The notes under the pieces: model-generated
Databases searched by the model: none
The model's input: only the letters and a program-made list of their open reading frames with translations
What the model was told of the DNA's origin: nothing
NCBI GenBank assembly: GCA_023667095.1
Contig: JAMPAT010000001.1
Location: 1 to 64,000 of the forward strand
Source: Bacteroidales bacterium
GTDB lineage: Bacteria > Bacteroidota > Bacteroidia > Bacteroidales > UBA932
Length of the DNA: 64,000 nucleotides
Direction of reading: 5' to 3'
Position numbers and translations under genes: made by a program
Shown: positions 27,053-36,945 of the stretch, piece after piece
Numbering within the stretch: position 1 is the stretch's first letter
How the letters are laid out: every line of letters starts with the position of its first letter

Positions 27053-28468
27053 ATGGCAAGATTTTTTGATCCACCTGCACCTAAGCCGCTTATGCCAAAA
27101 GAGAAAGTGGACAAGGTGTACAAATCCATGAGGTTCAAGGTCTTCATGGGCTCGTTCATCGGCTATGCCGCCTATTACCTTGTAAGGAAGAACCTTTCCC
27201 TCGCAGCACCTGACATGATTAACGAGGGACTTATAGACAAGGCTATGGCCGGATACGCAATGTCTGCTGTATCCATAGCATACGCATTCAGCAAATTCAT
27301 AATGGGAAGTATCTCAGACCGTTCCGATGCAAGGAAATTCCTTGTTGTAGGCCTTGTACTTTCTGCCTTGACAATGATGTCAGTCGGCTTCATCCCGTTC
27401 GCAGCAGGACAGATGGCACTCAACACTGCAATCATCTTTGCACTCATGCTGATAGTAGGATGGCTTTCAGGAATGGGCTGGCCTCCGTGCGGACGTATCA
27501 TGGCACACTGGTTCTCACAGAATGAAAGAAGCTTCAAGATGTCCATATGGAATACTTCACACACATTCGGAAGCGGTTCACTCGGACTTCTTGCAATGTG
27601 GGGTGTAGCCATATTCGCAACTATGGGCATACAGCAGACATGGAGGGCGGATTTCATCGTGCCTTCACTGTTTGCGCTTGTGCTTGCTGCATTCTGCTGG
27701 TGGGCATTGCGTGACACTCCAGAATCATGCGGCCTTCCTTCAATACAGGAATACAGGAATGACTATTCGGGAGTCAAGTCAAAGCAGAAATCAGGCGAAA
27801 AGCTGCCATTCAAGACACTTTTCGTTGACTATGTGCTGAAAAACAAGCTGCTTTGGGCAGTAGCCCTTTCAAATGTGCTTGTCTATATGGTACGTTATGG
27901 TATCGGTGACTGGTCCCCTACCTATCTCCAGGAGGCCGGCATAATGGACAAGGCAGAGTGCAAGGTTGCGTTCTCAGTACATAACTATGTAGGTGCAATC
28001 GGAACAATCGTAGTGGGATGGATTTCGGCAAAGTTCTTCAAGGGACGCTGTGCACCTCCCAATGTATTGTGCATGGCAATGGTGGCTATCGGTTCGTTGC
28101 TCTACTGGCAGGCCGGCAATATCGCCGGATTCATGTCCTCTGACCCTGCAACCGTCATCACTTTGACAAAGACACTCATCTACGCTGCACTTATCATCAT
28201 CGGATTCTTCATCTACGGACCTGTCGCACTCATCGGAGTACAGGCATTGAACCTCGTCCCGAAAAATGCAGCCGGTACAGCAGCCGGATTCGTAGGACTT
28301 TTCGGATATCTTATCGGTGATGCCCTCCTTTCAAAGGCAGTTGTAGGAAACATTGCAAACCATGTAGGCTGGGATGGCGCGAACATGACTTTCGTGATTG
28401 CATCCGTCATAGGAATCATCCTCTGCGCCCTCATGTGGAAGAGCGAGAAAAAGATGGCGGAAGCATAA
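27053..28468 (+). CDS. glpT: GlpT-like organophosphate:phosphate antiporter (MFS)
   Basis: This 471-residue inner-membrane transporter has about twelve hydrophobic segments and OPA-family signatures. These include YAAYYLVRKNLSLAAP near the first helix (with the arginine that contacts phosphate), ISDRSDARKFL between helices 2 and 3, and GWPPCGRIMAHWF. The fit to glycerol 3-phosphate transporters is good, though hexose-phosphate carriers are close relatives. It lies 15 bp after GH31 and 12 bp before the phosphoesterase-GDPD gene, so import of the glycerol 3-phosphate released by the latter is a natural role. Confidence 0.88.
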   Translation: MARFFDPPAPKPLMPKEKVDKVYKSMRFKVFMGSFIGYAAYYLVRKNLSLAAPDMINEGLIDKAMAGYAMSAVSIAYAFSKFIMGSISDRSDARKFLVVGLVLSALTMMSVGFIPFAAGQMALNTAIIFALMLIVGWLSGMGWPPCGRIMAHWFSQNERSFKMSIWNTSHTFGSGSLGLLAMWGVAIFATMGIQQTWRADFIVPSLFALVLAAFCWWALRDTPESCGLPSIQEYRNDYSGVKSKQKSGEKLPFKTLFVDYVLKNKLLWAVALSNVLVYMVRYGIGDWSPTYLQEAGIMDKAECKVAFSVHNYVGAIGTIVVGWISAKFFKGRCAPPNVLCMAMVAIGSLLYWQAGNIAGFMSSDPATVITLTKTLIYAALIIIGFFIYGPVALIGVQALNLVPKNAAGTAAGFVGLFGYLIGDALLSKAVVGNIANHVGWDGANMTFVIASVIGIILCALMWKSEKKMAEA

Positions 28469-28480
28469 AGTACCGGACAA

Positions 28481-30766
28481 ATGAAACGTTTAATATTGAT
28501 AATCAACATTCTGTTGCTTTCCTCAGCCTTTGTACAGGCGAGGAAGGTGACAGGAAATGTCACCTGTGACGGCTCCGCCTTAGGCGGAGTTGTCGTGACA
28601 GACGGAAAGAATTTCACCGTGACAAAGAACAACGGAAAATTTTCTTTCAGCATAGAGGACAATGCGGATTTCGTATATGTCGTGACCCCTTCCGGATACA
28701 CAGCTGATTTCAGCAGCGGTGCACCGGCGTTCTACCTGCCGGCAAAGGACAGGAAAGAGTTCAACTTCGAACTTGTCAGGACCTCTGATTCAGAAGACTA
28801 TACGATAATCGCGATAGCTGACCCGCAGACGCAGTCAATGAAGCATTTCAACAAATTCTGCGGAAAGCCGCTTGCTGACCTTGTGTCGCAGGCACATATT
28901 TCAAGCGCAAGGGGCACGACAATAGGAATTGTGCTTGGAGACATCTGCTGGGATACGACAGAGGAAATCCTGCCTAAGTTCAAGGAAGAGATAAAGAAGA
29001 CCGGGATTCCGTTCTACCCTGTCATAGGAAACCATGACCACAAGAAAGATTTCCAGGGAGACCATGAGACTTCATCTGTCTACCGCAGCATCTTCGGACC
29101 GGAAAACTACGCATTCTTCGTGGGCAAGGACCTTGTAATCGTCCTGGACAATGTGATCTATGATACCCAGAAGAAATATGTCGAGGGCTACACCGATGCA
29201 CAGGTAGAATGGGTGGGCAAGCTACTCTCATACATTCCGGAGTCAGCACATATCTATGTTGGCCAGCACTGCCCTATGTTCAGGTGGTTCAAGGACAACA
29301 GCTACACTGCCAATGGAGAGAAAATGATGTCACTCTTCAGCAAGAGGGATGTCAGCATACTTTCAGGGCACACACATATCAACAACAACTTCATCCTCTC
29401 TGACACTGCAAGGGAATTCAACATTGCTGCCCTTTGCGGTTCATGGTGGGCTACTGACCATTGCAATGACGGGACTCCCGGTGGATACAAGGTTTTTGAG
29501 ATGAAGGACGGGAAGCTGTCATGGTACTATAAGTCTGTTGGATATGACAAGTATTTCCAGTGCGAGGTATTCATGCCGGGACAGTTCATGATGCATCCGA
29601 ACAGCATTGTGGCAAATGTATGGGACTATGACGAAAACTGGACCGTGGAATGGTACCAGGACGGGAAATATATGGGCGAAATGAAGCAGTCAATAGAACT
29701 TTCACCATATTATATAAGGGAGATAAGCAAGGTCTACAAAGGCAATCTATCAAAGATTCCTACCTATAAGCTTCCGAGACCGAACACACACTATTTCACA
29801 GCAGAGCCTGACCAGTACGCAGGCAACGTGACAGTTGTCGTAAAGGACTGTTTCGGACATGAATGGAAACATGACATGATGATGCGCAGCTATGTCGATG
29901 TACAGGCTCATCGCGGAGGTGCCGGACTTATGCCCGAGAATACACTCCAGTCTATGAAAAACGCCATAGACATGGGAGTCAACACACTGGAACTTGACCT
30001 CCAGATAAGTTCAGACGGCCAGGTTGTCGTATCTCACGATGCATATTTCCATCCAAGGTATGCCACAAGGCCGGACGGCAGCATTGTCGGCAAGGATGAC
30101 CAGAAGGAATACATCTACACTATGCCTTATTCAGAGGTGAAGAAATATGATGTGGGAAACAGGGAAAGCGAAGTCTGGCCAGGAAAGGCCTGCCTGCCTG
30201 CCTATAAGCCGCTTGCAAACGAGCTTCTTGACTTTACAGAAAGCTATACGGCAAAGACCGGACGCTCCCCTATGCGCTACAACATCGAGATAAAGAGCCG
30301 TGCAGGCAAAGGGGAAGGGACAAATTGGCCTGAATACCACGAGTTCGTGGACAAATGTATGGAGGTACTGCTTTCGAAGGGACTTGGCGACAGGCTTGTA
30401 GTACAATGCTTTGACGTACGTGCCCTTAACTATATGCATGAAAAATATCCGGATGTGAAACTGTCCTACCTGACAGGTACAAAGGACAAGGATTTTGATG
30501 AATACATGTCGAAGCTGGACTTTACTCCGGACTGGATCAGCCCTCATTACAGCAATGTTGATGCTGAGTTCTGCAAGAAGGCATGGGCAAGGGGAATGAA
30601 GATTGTCCCTTGGACCGTGGATGAACCAGAAGACATCCAGAGGATGATTGACCTCAAGGTGGAGGCCATCATATCCAACTATCCTGACCGCCTGCTCAAG
30701 GCAACAAGAGGATATTATTTCTCACCTCAGGAAATGGAAAAGGTTGTTTCCAAGATATTGAAATAA
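28481..30766 (+). CDS. Periplasmic calcineurin-like phosphoesterase fused to a glycerophosphodiester phosphodiesterase
   Basis: The 761-residue protein starts with a signal peptide (ending FVQARK) and an Ig-like carboxypeptidase-regulatory-type domain (about 25-100). A metallophosphoesterase domain follows (about 105-330; IAIADPQTQ, VLGDICWD, VIGNHDHKK, GQHCPMFRW, LSGHTHINN), then its usual C-terminal domain. From about 480 there is a complete GDPD domain with VQAHRGGAGLMPENTL, TLELDLQISSDGQVVVSHD, EIKSRAG and the late PDWISPHYSNVD. Two phosphoesterases in one secreted chain suggest sequential cleavage of a glycerophosphodiester and release of phosphate or glycerol 3-phosphate. It ends the GH31-glpT operon. 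Confidence 0.9.
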   Translation: MKRLILIINILLLSSAFVQARKVTGNVTCDGSALGGVVVTDGKNFTVTKNNGKFSFSIEDNADFVYVVTPSGYTADFSSGAPAFYLPAKDRKEFNFELVRTSDSEDYTIIAIADPQTQSMKHFNKFCGKPLADLVSQAHISSARGTTIGIVLGDICWDTTEEILPKFKEEIKKTGIPFYPVIGNHDHKKDFQGDHETSSVYRSIFGPENYAFFVGKDLVIVLDNVIYDTQKKYVEGYTDAQVEWVGKLLSYIPESAHIYVGQHCPMFRWFKDNSYTANGEKMMSLFSKRDVSILSGHTHINNNFILSDTAREFNIAALCGSWWATDHCNDGTPGGYKVFEMKDGKLSWYYKSVGYDKYFQCEVFMPGQFMMHPNSIVANVWDYDENWTVEWYQDGKYMGEMKQSIELSPYYIREISKVYKGNLSKIPTYKLPRPNTHYFTAEPDQYAGNVTVVVKDCFGHEWKHDMMMRSYVDVQAHRGGAGLMPENTLQSMKNAIDMGVNTLELDLQISSDGQVVVSHDAYFHPRYATRPDGSIVGKDDQKEYIYTMPYSEVKKYDVGNRESEVWPGKACLPAYKPLANELLDFTESYTAKTGRSPMRYNIEIKSRAGKGEGTNWPEYHEFVDKCMEVLLSKGLGDRLVVQCFDVRALNYMHEKYPDVKLSYLTGTKDKDFDEYMSKLDFTPDWISPHYSNVDAEFCKKAWARGMKIVPWTVDEPEDIQRMIDLKVEAIISNYPDRLLKATRGYYFSPQEMEKVVSKILK

Positions 30767-30788
30767 GCCGTATACAGCTGATACATTT

Positions 30789-30825
30789 GGGGAGTGATTC
30801 AGAAGCAGACTTCTGGCCGCTCCCC
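30789..30825. terminator. Two-way terminator between the GDPD and M23 peptidase genes
   Basis: The outer arms GGGGAG/CTCCCC (30789-30794 and 30820-30825) enclose inner arms CAGAAG/CTTCTG (30800-30805 and 30810-30815). The hairpin stands between two convergent genes and is followed on the plus strand by TACTTTATT. Confidence 0.6.
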
Positions 30826-30865
30826 TACTTTATTGCAGCTAAAGCAATTGCAAGAATTCCATCAA

Positions 30866-32110
30866 TTACTTTTGGCTATCATGCCACATTTCACGGAGCG
30901 CAATGTAAAGCGAGTCAAATGCTGCCTTGTTCTCCGGCCTGAGAGGTTCGGCCGGTGGAGACTCCATTTTCAGCGGATTTACAGGAGAGCCGTTCTTCCA
31001 TACACGGAAATCAAGATGTGGTCCTGTACAGCGTCCTGTAGCCCCCACATACCCTATGACATCTCCCTGAGCTACCCTTTGCCCTGCTTTCAGGCCGGAA
31101 GCAAACTTTGATAGATGCAGATAAGCTGTAGAATAGACAGAATTGTGCCTTATCCTGACCACATTGCCTCCCGCCCCCTCATATCCGATACTTGTAACGG
31201 TACCGTCCCCGATTGTCATCACAGGAGTGCCTACAGGAGCGGCATAGTCTATCCCTGTATGTGGCTGCACCTTTCTTGTGACAGGATGCTTGCGGCTATA
31301 TGAAAACCCTGAGCTGATTCTCGAATATCTTAATGGAGCCTTCAGAAAAGCTTTTCTCATACTCTCCCCATTCCCGTTCCAATAGATATTGCCTCCATCA
31401 CCCTGGTTGAACATAATGGCAGGATATTCAGTACCCGCGTGCTCGAATACAGCATAACGCACAGTATCTACAGCAACCGCTTCGCCTTCGCACAGAGCCA
31501 TATCGTAGATTACCTTGAACCTGTCCCCTTTCTGGAGACCGAAAAAATCCACTGTCCAGGCATAGATATCAGATAACTGCAATATAAGAAGCGGTGAGAC
31601 TCCAGCATCACGCATATCATTCCACAAGGATGAATTTATCGTGACATCTGCAGTATACCGGCCTGTCTCCACAGGTTTCTCTGAAATCCATACCCTATAT
31701 GGTTCAACGCACTTGAAAACGACATCGGTTACACGGTCCATTCCATAGACAACATATTCAAGTCTCTTTTCCTGCATCTCTTCATTCTCACGAGTGACGG
31801 AATAATATGCACTCCATGCGTTTCCTGCCCGAAGCTTACGGACATTGAATACAGAGTCGCTGGCCTGGGCCAGACAATATGATTGCTCATGGCTTAGACC
31901 AAGCCGTGACATAAGATTGGAGAAAAATTCCCCATTATGTACAGCACCAGATTCCATTGTCAGGGTATCAGGATCAAAGCCGAGGCGGTGAAGTTCTACT
32001 GTTTCTTCCGCAATTTCTTCGTTTACAGGGTTTTCTCCATTTCCGGAATAGCAGGAAGCAATCAAAGCAAGCACTGCAGATAAGGAAAGGGCACTTATAT
32101 ATCTATTCAT
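30866..32110 (-). CDS. M23 zinc metallopeptidase lipoprotein
   Basis: The predicted product of about 414 residues is an envelope lipoprotein (signal peptide ending ALIASC) with a C-terminal lysostaphin-type peptidase domain. That domain shows HTGIDYAAPVGTPV (first zinc His and Asp), TAYLHLSKFASGLKAGQ, and GPHLDFRVWKNG with the HLDF zinc histidine. It probably cleaves peptidoglycan cross-links during growth or division. The longest frame begins at 32140, within a promoter -7 element, so the ATG at 32110 giving MNRYISALSLS is preferred. Confidence 0.88.
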   Translation of the reverse strand: MNRYISALSLSAVLALIASCYSGNGENPVNEEIAEETVELHRLGFDPDTLTMESGAVHNGEFFSNLMSRLGLSHEQSYCLAQASDSVFNVRKLRAGNAWSAYYSVTRENEEMQEKRLEYVVYGMDRVTDVVFKCVEPYRVWISEKPVETGRYTADVTINSSLWNDMRDAGVSPLLILQLSDIYAWTVDFFGLQKGDRFKVIYDMALCEGEAVAVDTVRYAVFEHAGTEYPAIMFNQGDGGNIYWNGNGESMRKAFLKAPLRYSRISSGFSYSRKHPVTRKVQPHTGIDYAAPVGTPVMTIGDGTVTSIGYEGAGGNVVRIRHNSVYSTAYLHLSKFASGLKAGQRVAQGDVIGYVGATGRCTGPHLDFRVWKNGSPVNPLKMESPPAEPLRPENKAAFDSLYIALREMWHDSQK

Positions 32111-32128
32111 GAAATTGTAATTATACGA

Positions 32129-32136
32129 CAAATTTA
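32129..32136 (-). promoter_or_regulatory. Probable -7 element of the M23 peptidase gene
   Basis: TAAATTTG on the minus strand matches TAnnTTTG, 18 bp before the ATG at 32110, and decides the start. Confidence 0.55.
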
Positions 32137-32277
32137 ACATTTTACTCTGTAAAACTGCTGTATCTGCTATCTATATGCTTATCTTTATAAAATGCAACGC
32201 CCGTGGATTCAAGTGGCTTACAGGCCTGTCTCCGTGCTGTAACCAAGATCCCAGGGAAACTGCTCCCTGGTCAGGAA

Positions 32278-32306
32278 ATAAAAAGAGACCAGCCATACGG
32301 CCGGTC
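32278..32306 (-). terminator. Rho-independent terminator of gapA
   Basis: On the minus strand GACCGGCC (32306-32299), loop GTAT and GGCTGGTC (32294-32287) form an 8-bp stem with one G-U pair, followed by a run of five Ts. It lies 23 bp after the gapA stop. A second hairpin (CCAGGGA/TCCCTGG, 32251-32270) follows. Confidence 0.75.
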
Positions 32307-32329
32307 CCATTGTCATTGTTCTGCAGAAA

Positions 32330-33361
<1,032 letters not shown>

Positions 33362-33407
33362 TCAATTTGCAGTTCCTCTGCAGAATCAAGTCTCCAGAAA
33401 ACCGCTG

Positions 33408-33445
33408 CAAAATTAAGAAAAATAATGAATATTCGACTATATTTG
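33408..33445. promoter_or_regulatory. Divergent -7 elements for gapA and surE
   Basis: TAATTTTG on the minus strand (33415-33408) lies 80 bp before gapA. TATATTTG on the plus strand (33438-33445) lies 55 bp before surE. Both match TAnnTTTG. No clear -33 boxes. Confidence 0.45.
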
Positions 33446-33499
33446 TACAAAAATACTTTCAGAAGCATCCTTTGATGACTAAAATTTTAGATTCAGGAC

Positions 33500-34396
33500 A
33501 TGAACATATTGATTACCAACGATGACGGTTACCGCGCCAAAGGCATAAGGGTACTTACAGAAATCATGAAGCAGTTCGGCGATGTCACAGTCATTGCCCC
33601 AAAACACCATCAGTCAGGCATGTCAATGGCTGTATCACTCGGACTTAAGCAGCTTGCATGGCGAGAACTCAGCGAAGAGGAAGTGGACAGGTCTGCAATG
33701 TTCACCAGCCGTGGCGACATCCCTTCCGGGAATCCCCCTGCAAGATGGTCGTATCTTGATGCAACCCCTGCAAGCTGTGTGAAATTCGGCCTGAACACAT
33801 GCTTCCTTGACAATTTTCCCGATGTTGTCGTGTCCGGAATCAACCATGGCTCAAATGCAGCCTCTGCATCCTGCTATTCAGGGACACTTGGAGCAGCCCT
33901 TGAAGCTGCCCTGAACGGGATACCGGCGATTGGAGTTTCACTGGACACACTTAATCCTGAGGCAGACTTCTCCCCAGTAGTGAAATATTTCCCTGGAATA
34001 TTCTCCAGGCTGATGTCAAGTCTGCCGGAGAGGAAGGGCATAATATATAATGTAAACTTTCCTGATATCCCTGCAGGGCAAATCAAGGGAGTGCGCACCG
34101 GCTACCAGGGCCAGGGCAGATGGATAAGGGAATTCAAGGAATGGGATCCTGCGATATATGCAAAGCTCGGCATTACTCCGGAAATGCTTGGACAGAGTTC
34201 TACACCAAAATGCGAGGAAGGAGAGAAGCTGTACACTATGGTGGGTGATTTCCTTGATGACCCGCAGAATACAGTCCTTGCCGACCATCTTCTTATAAAG
34301 GAGGGGTTCATATCCATTGTTGCGCACAATATTGACACTACTGACCACAGTGAGGTGGAACGACTTCGCAGAAACGGGATGGATGCAGATTTCTGA
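33500..34396 (+). CDS. surE: 5'/3'-nucleotidase SurE
   Basis: This 298-residue enzyme hydrolyses nucleoside monophosphates with a divalent metal. The family start is complete: MNILITNDDGYRAKGI with metal ligands Asp8 and Asp9. Other landmarks are APKHHQSGMSMAVSL (Ser ligand region), VVSGINHGSNAA (Asn ligand) and SCYSGTLGAALEA. It is somewhat longer than the 250-residue E. coli protein, owing to a longer C-terminal part that includes VRTGYQGQGRW. It is alone on the plus strand, convergent with an M48 peptidase across an IS-end-like palindrome. Confidence 0.95.
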   Translation: MNILITNDDGYRAKGIRVLTEIMKQFGDVTVIAPKHHQSGMSMAVSLGLKQLAWRELSEEEVDRSAMFTSRGDIPSGNPPARWSYLDATPASCVKFGLNTCFLDNFPDVVVSGINHGSNAASASCYSGTLGAALEAALNGIPAIGVSLDTLNPEADFSPVVKYFPGIFSRLMSSLPERKGIIYNVNFPDIPAGQIKGVRTGYQGQGRWIREFKEWDPAIYAKLGITPEMLGQSSTPKCEEGEKLYTMVGDFLDDPQNTVLADHLLIKEGFISIVAHNIDTTDHSEVERLRRNGMDADF

Positions 34397-34449
34397 GACT
34401 GTCCGAAAGTCTTGCTTTTATAATTCCACTTCTGCCAGTAATGTAAATA

Positions 34450-34483
34450 CCCCACAAAAGTTTGATATCCAACTCTTGTGGGG
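34450..34483. repeat. 13-bp stem palindrome, IS-end-like, between surE and the M48 peptidase gene
   Basis: Arms 34450-34462 (CCCCACAAAAGTT) and 34471-34483 (AACTCTTGTGGGG) pair with one mismatch that becomes a G-U pair on the minus strand. The 8-nt loop is TGATATCC. It resembles the palindrome at 18713-18759 (run of C, AAAAGTT, then a GA-containing loop) and likewise separates two convergent genes. Confidence 0.65.
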
Positions 34484-34543
34484 CAATTTTGTATCTGGAA
34501 TCCTGGACTTAATGAAAGTCCTGTCCACTATTTTTCATCTCAT

Positions 34544-35338
34544 TTATTCTGGGCATGCAATGCCTTCCGCAGTGGCACGTTCCTCCATACGCTTGATACG
34601 TGTATCGAGATCAGGGTGAGTCGAGAACAGCTGGTTCAGCTTGCTTGTCTTCTGTGCTCCGGCCTCTTCCTGAAGCTGTTTCAGCCTTCTGAATGACAGG
34701 GCCATTGCCCATGGATTCTTCCCTGCCTTCTGCAGAAATTCATATCCGAAGTCATCCGCCTCCTTTTCCTGCTTCTGGGAATATCTTGCACTTACAAGTG
34801 CCTCCCCAAGTTCACCAAGCTGTGAATCAGTCAGCTTTGCGACTTTGCCGCCTGCGGAAGCGACACCGTCCTTAAGGGCTGAAGTGAGCAATGCCGTGCG
34901 GAAGGCTCTCTTCGAGTCGCGGTGTGCAACATGTCCCATTTCATGGCCGATTACACCAAGCAGTTCTTCGTCTGTCATTATGTCCATAAGGGAAGAGAAT
35001 ACACGTACGCTGCCGTCTGCACAGGCAAACGCATTCACATCTGTTACATAATATACCTTGAAATTCAATGGAATGCCGTCTGCATCCACCAGCCCTTCCG
35101 TCAGTTTCTTCAGACGGATTGTGTATGGACTGTCCTCAGCACATACCTGGTTGTTGGCATCCATCCATTCTATGTACTCCTTTACATAGGATTCGATCTG
35201 GGCATCAGTTACAGTAGCCGCCTGCACAGCCTTGGAGGCTCCGCCAACTGCTTTCCTGATGTCAAACTGAGCCGTTGCCTGAAAAGAAAATCCGGCACAC
35301 AAGGCAATCAAAATACATTTTTCAAACAATCTTTTCAT
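34544..35338 (-). CDS. Secreted M48-family zinc metallopeptidase
   Basis: The 264-residue protein has a signal peptide ending FSFQATAQ and an M48 peptidase domain with the zinc motif HEMGH (His132, Glu133, His136). The third ligand is in KQEKEADDFGYEFLQKAG. It is of the BepA/LoiP-like group of periplasmic proteases involved in outer-membrane quality control, but lacks the TPR domain of BepA. A -7 element TATATTTG (35366-35359) precedes it on the minus strand. Confidence 0.9.
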   Translation of the reverse strand: MKRLFEKCILIALCAGFSFQATAQFDIRKAVGGASKAVQAATVTDAQIESYVKEYIEWMDANNQVCAEDSPYTIRLKKLTEGLVDADGIPLNFKVYYVTDVNAFACADGSVRVFSSLMDIMTDEELLGVIGHEMGHVAHRDSKRAFRTALLTSALKDGVASAGGKVAKLTDSQLGELGEALVSARYSQKQEKEADDFGYEFLQKAGKNPWAMALSFRRLKQLQEEAGAQKTSKLNQLFSTHPDLDTRIKRMEERATAEGIACPE

Positions 35339-35358
35339 ATCTATTCCATTTTGGGGCG

Positions 35359-35419
35359 CAAATATACAACGTTTTGCTAAACTTTTTCACAAAATAATAA
35401 AAACAGATTCCTATCTTTG
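35359..35419. promoter_or_regulatory. Divergent -7 elements for the M48 peptidase gene and lpxB
   Basis: TATATTTG on the minus strand (35366-35359) lies 20 bp before the M48 gene. TATCTTTG on the plus strand (35412-35419) lies 23 bp before lpxB. Both match TAnnTTTG. Confidence 0.5.
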
Positions 35420-35442
35420 CCGGCTGATAAATTGCCAGGGAC

Positions 35443-36945
35443 ATGAAATATTACATTATAGCAGGAGAAGCATCGGGAGATCTGCACGGTTCAAACCTGA
35501 TGAAAGGGATATATTCGCAGGATACTGAGGCGGAAATCAGGTTTTGGGGAGGTGACCTCATGGAGGGTGTCTATAAAAGTTTTCAAGACAACCCCTCCCA
35601 GGCAAGCCTGGGCCCCTCCCCCTGCGGCCAGGGGGGTAGCACGGTCTTGAAAACTTCCATAGACACCTACGCGGACGATGCTGCTGCCGAGGTTGGAATT
35701 AAGGAGAGTGTTGAGACAGCGACGGGCCTGAAGACTTCCATAGACACTTACGCGGACGATGATAATGCCGAGGCTGGGACTAAGGAGAGTTTTGAGACAG
35801 CGACGGGCCTGAAGACTTCCATAGACACTTACGCGGACGATGATGATGCCGAGGCTGGGACTAAGGAGAGTGTTGAGACAGCGACGGGCCTAAAGACGGC
35901 CATTGATGCCAATGCAGATGAGATGGAATGCGGATACTCCGGACTTGTGAAGCATTATAAGGAAGGTGCGATAATGGGATTTTGGGAAGTACTCAAAAAT
36001 GCAGGCAAGCTTCTCGGCAATGTACGCAGGTGCAAAGAGGACATACTGCAGCACCGTCCTGATGTAATGATACTTATTGATTATCCTGGGTTCAATTTCA
36101 AGATTGCGGAATTTACCCACAGGCACGGAATACGCACATTCTACTATATTGCGCCTAAAGTCTGGGCTTCACGCGAGGACAGAATAAGGAAACTCAAGGA
36201 ATACGTGGACAAGCTGTTCATCGTTTTCCCTTTCGAGATTGAATATTTCAGGTCCAAGGGTGTTGATTTCATATATAGGGGCAACCCGCTTGTCGATGCC
36301 GTGGACAATTCACGCGCCATGCTTGAGGGACGCAATGAATTCCTGGAACGCAATTCCCTTTCCGACAAGCCGATAATAGCGATGCTTGCCGGTTCACGCA
36401 AAGGAGAGATTTCTACAATGATGCCGGTGCTGACAGAATTTGCGAGGAAGATGAGGGCGATTCCGAACTATTCCGGCTATCAGTTCATTGTAGCAGGGGC
36501 ACCAGCCCGCAAGATGTCTGACTATTCGCCTTTCCTGCATGCCAACGAGGATTATATAAAAGTGCTTTTCGGGGAGACACAGTCCATAATCAGACATGCA
36601 GAGGCCGCTGTTGTAAACTCAGGTACTGCATCACTGGAGACAGTCCTGTTCGGTACTCCACAGGTCGTAGGGTATATCAGCAGTCCTGTCACATACGCCA
36701 TTGCAAAGCATATAGTCAAAGTGAAATATATCAGCCTCGGCAATTTGTGCATCAATCGCCTGGCATTCAAGGAACTTATCCAGGATGATTGCAATGCGGA
36801 TGCACTTGTGAGTGAAGTACGTGCCCTTATAGAAGACAAGTCCTACAGGCAGCATATGCTTGACGAATATGCAGAAATCCGCAGCCTGCTCGGCGGTGCA
36901 GGTGCTTCTGAGGCTGTAGCAAAGGCAATGATTGAGCTGCTTTAG
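35443..36945 (+). CDS. lpxB: Lipid-A-disaccharide synthase with a 120-residue repetitive insert
   Basis: LpxB joins UDP-2,3-diacylglucosamine and lipid X to form the lipid A disaccharide at the inner membrane. Family features are YYIIAGEASGDLHGSNLMKG at the start, LIDYPGFNFKIA, YYIAPKVWASREDRI, FIYRGNPLVDAV, LAGSRKGEI and VNSGTASLETVLFGTP. The normal length is about 380 residues; here it is 500. Residues about 44-165 interrupt the protein between GGDLMEGV and GLVKHYKEGAIMGF with a palindromic segment plus three and a half copies of a 27-residue repeat beginning LKTSIDTYADD. The frame stays open throughout. Whether the insert is tolerated, removed or inactivating cannot be told from sequence. 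Confidence 0.93.
   Translation: MKYYIIAGEASGDLHGSNLMKGIYSQDTEAEIRFWGGDLMEGVYKSFQDNPSQASLGPSPCGQGGSTVLKTSIDTYADDAAAEVGIKESVETATGLKTSIDTYADDDNAEAGTKESFETATGLKTSIDTYADDDDAEAGTKESVETATGLKTAIDANADEMECGYSGLVKHYKEGAIMGFWEVLKNAGKLLGNVRRCKEDILQHRPDVMILIDYPGFNFKIAEFTHRHGIRTFYYIAPKVWASREDRIRKLKEYVDKLFIVFPFEIEYFRSKGVDFIYRGNPLVDAVDNSRAMLEGRNEFLERNSLSDKPIIAMLAGSRKGEISTMMPVLTEFARKMRAIPNYSGYQFIVAGAPARKMSDYSPFLHANEDYIKVLFGETQSIIRHAEAAVVNSGTASLETVLFGTPQVVGYISSPVTYAIAKHIVKVKYISLGNLCINRLAFKELIQDDCNADALVSEVRALIEDKSYRQHMLDEYAEIRSLLGGAGASEAVAKAMIELL
35569..35664. repeat. Palindromic element inside lpxB
   Basis: Arms 35569-35589 and 35644-35664 match at 19 of 21 positions in inverted orientation (GTTTTCAAGAC against GTCTTGAAAAC). 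Between them lie two perfect GC-rich hairpins, CCCAGGC/GCCTGGG and CCCCCTG/CAGGGGG. The whole is translated in frame. Confidence 0.8.
35644..35925 (+). repeat. 81-bp tandem repeat inside lpxB
   Basis: Units start at 35644, 35725, 35806 and 35887, the last one partial. The unit length is a multiple of three, so copy-number changes keep the frame. Units 2 and 3 differ at only 2 of 81 positions, which indicates recent duplication. The right arm of the palindromic element is the start of unit 1. Confidence 0.92.
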
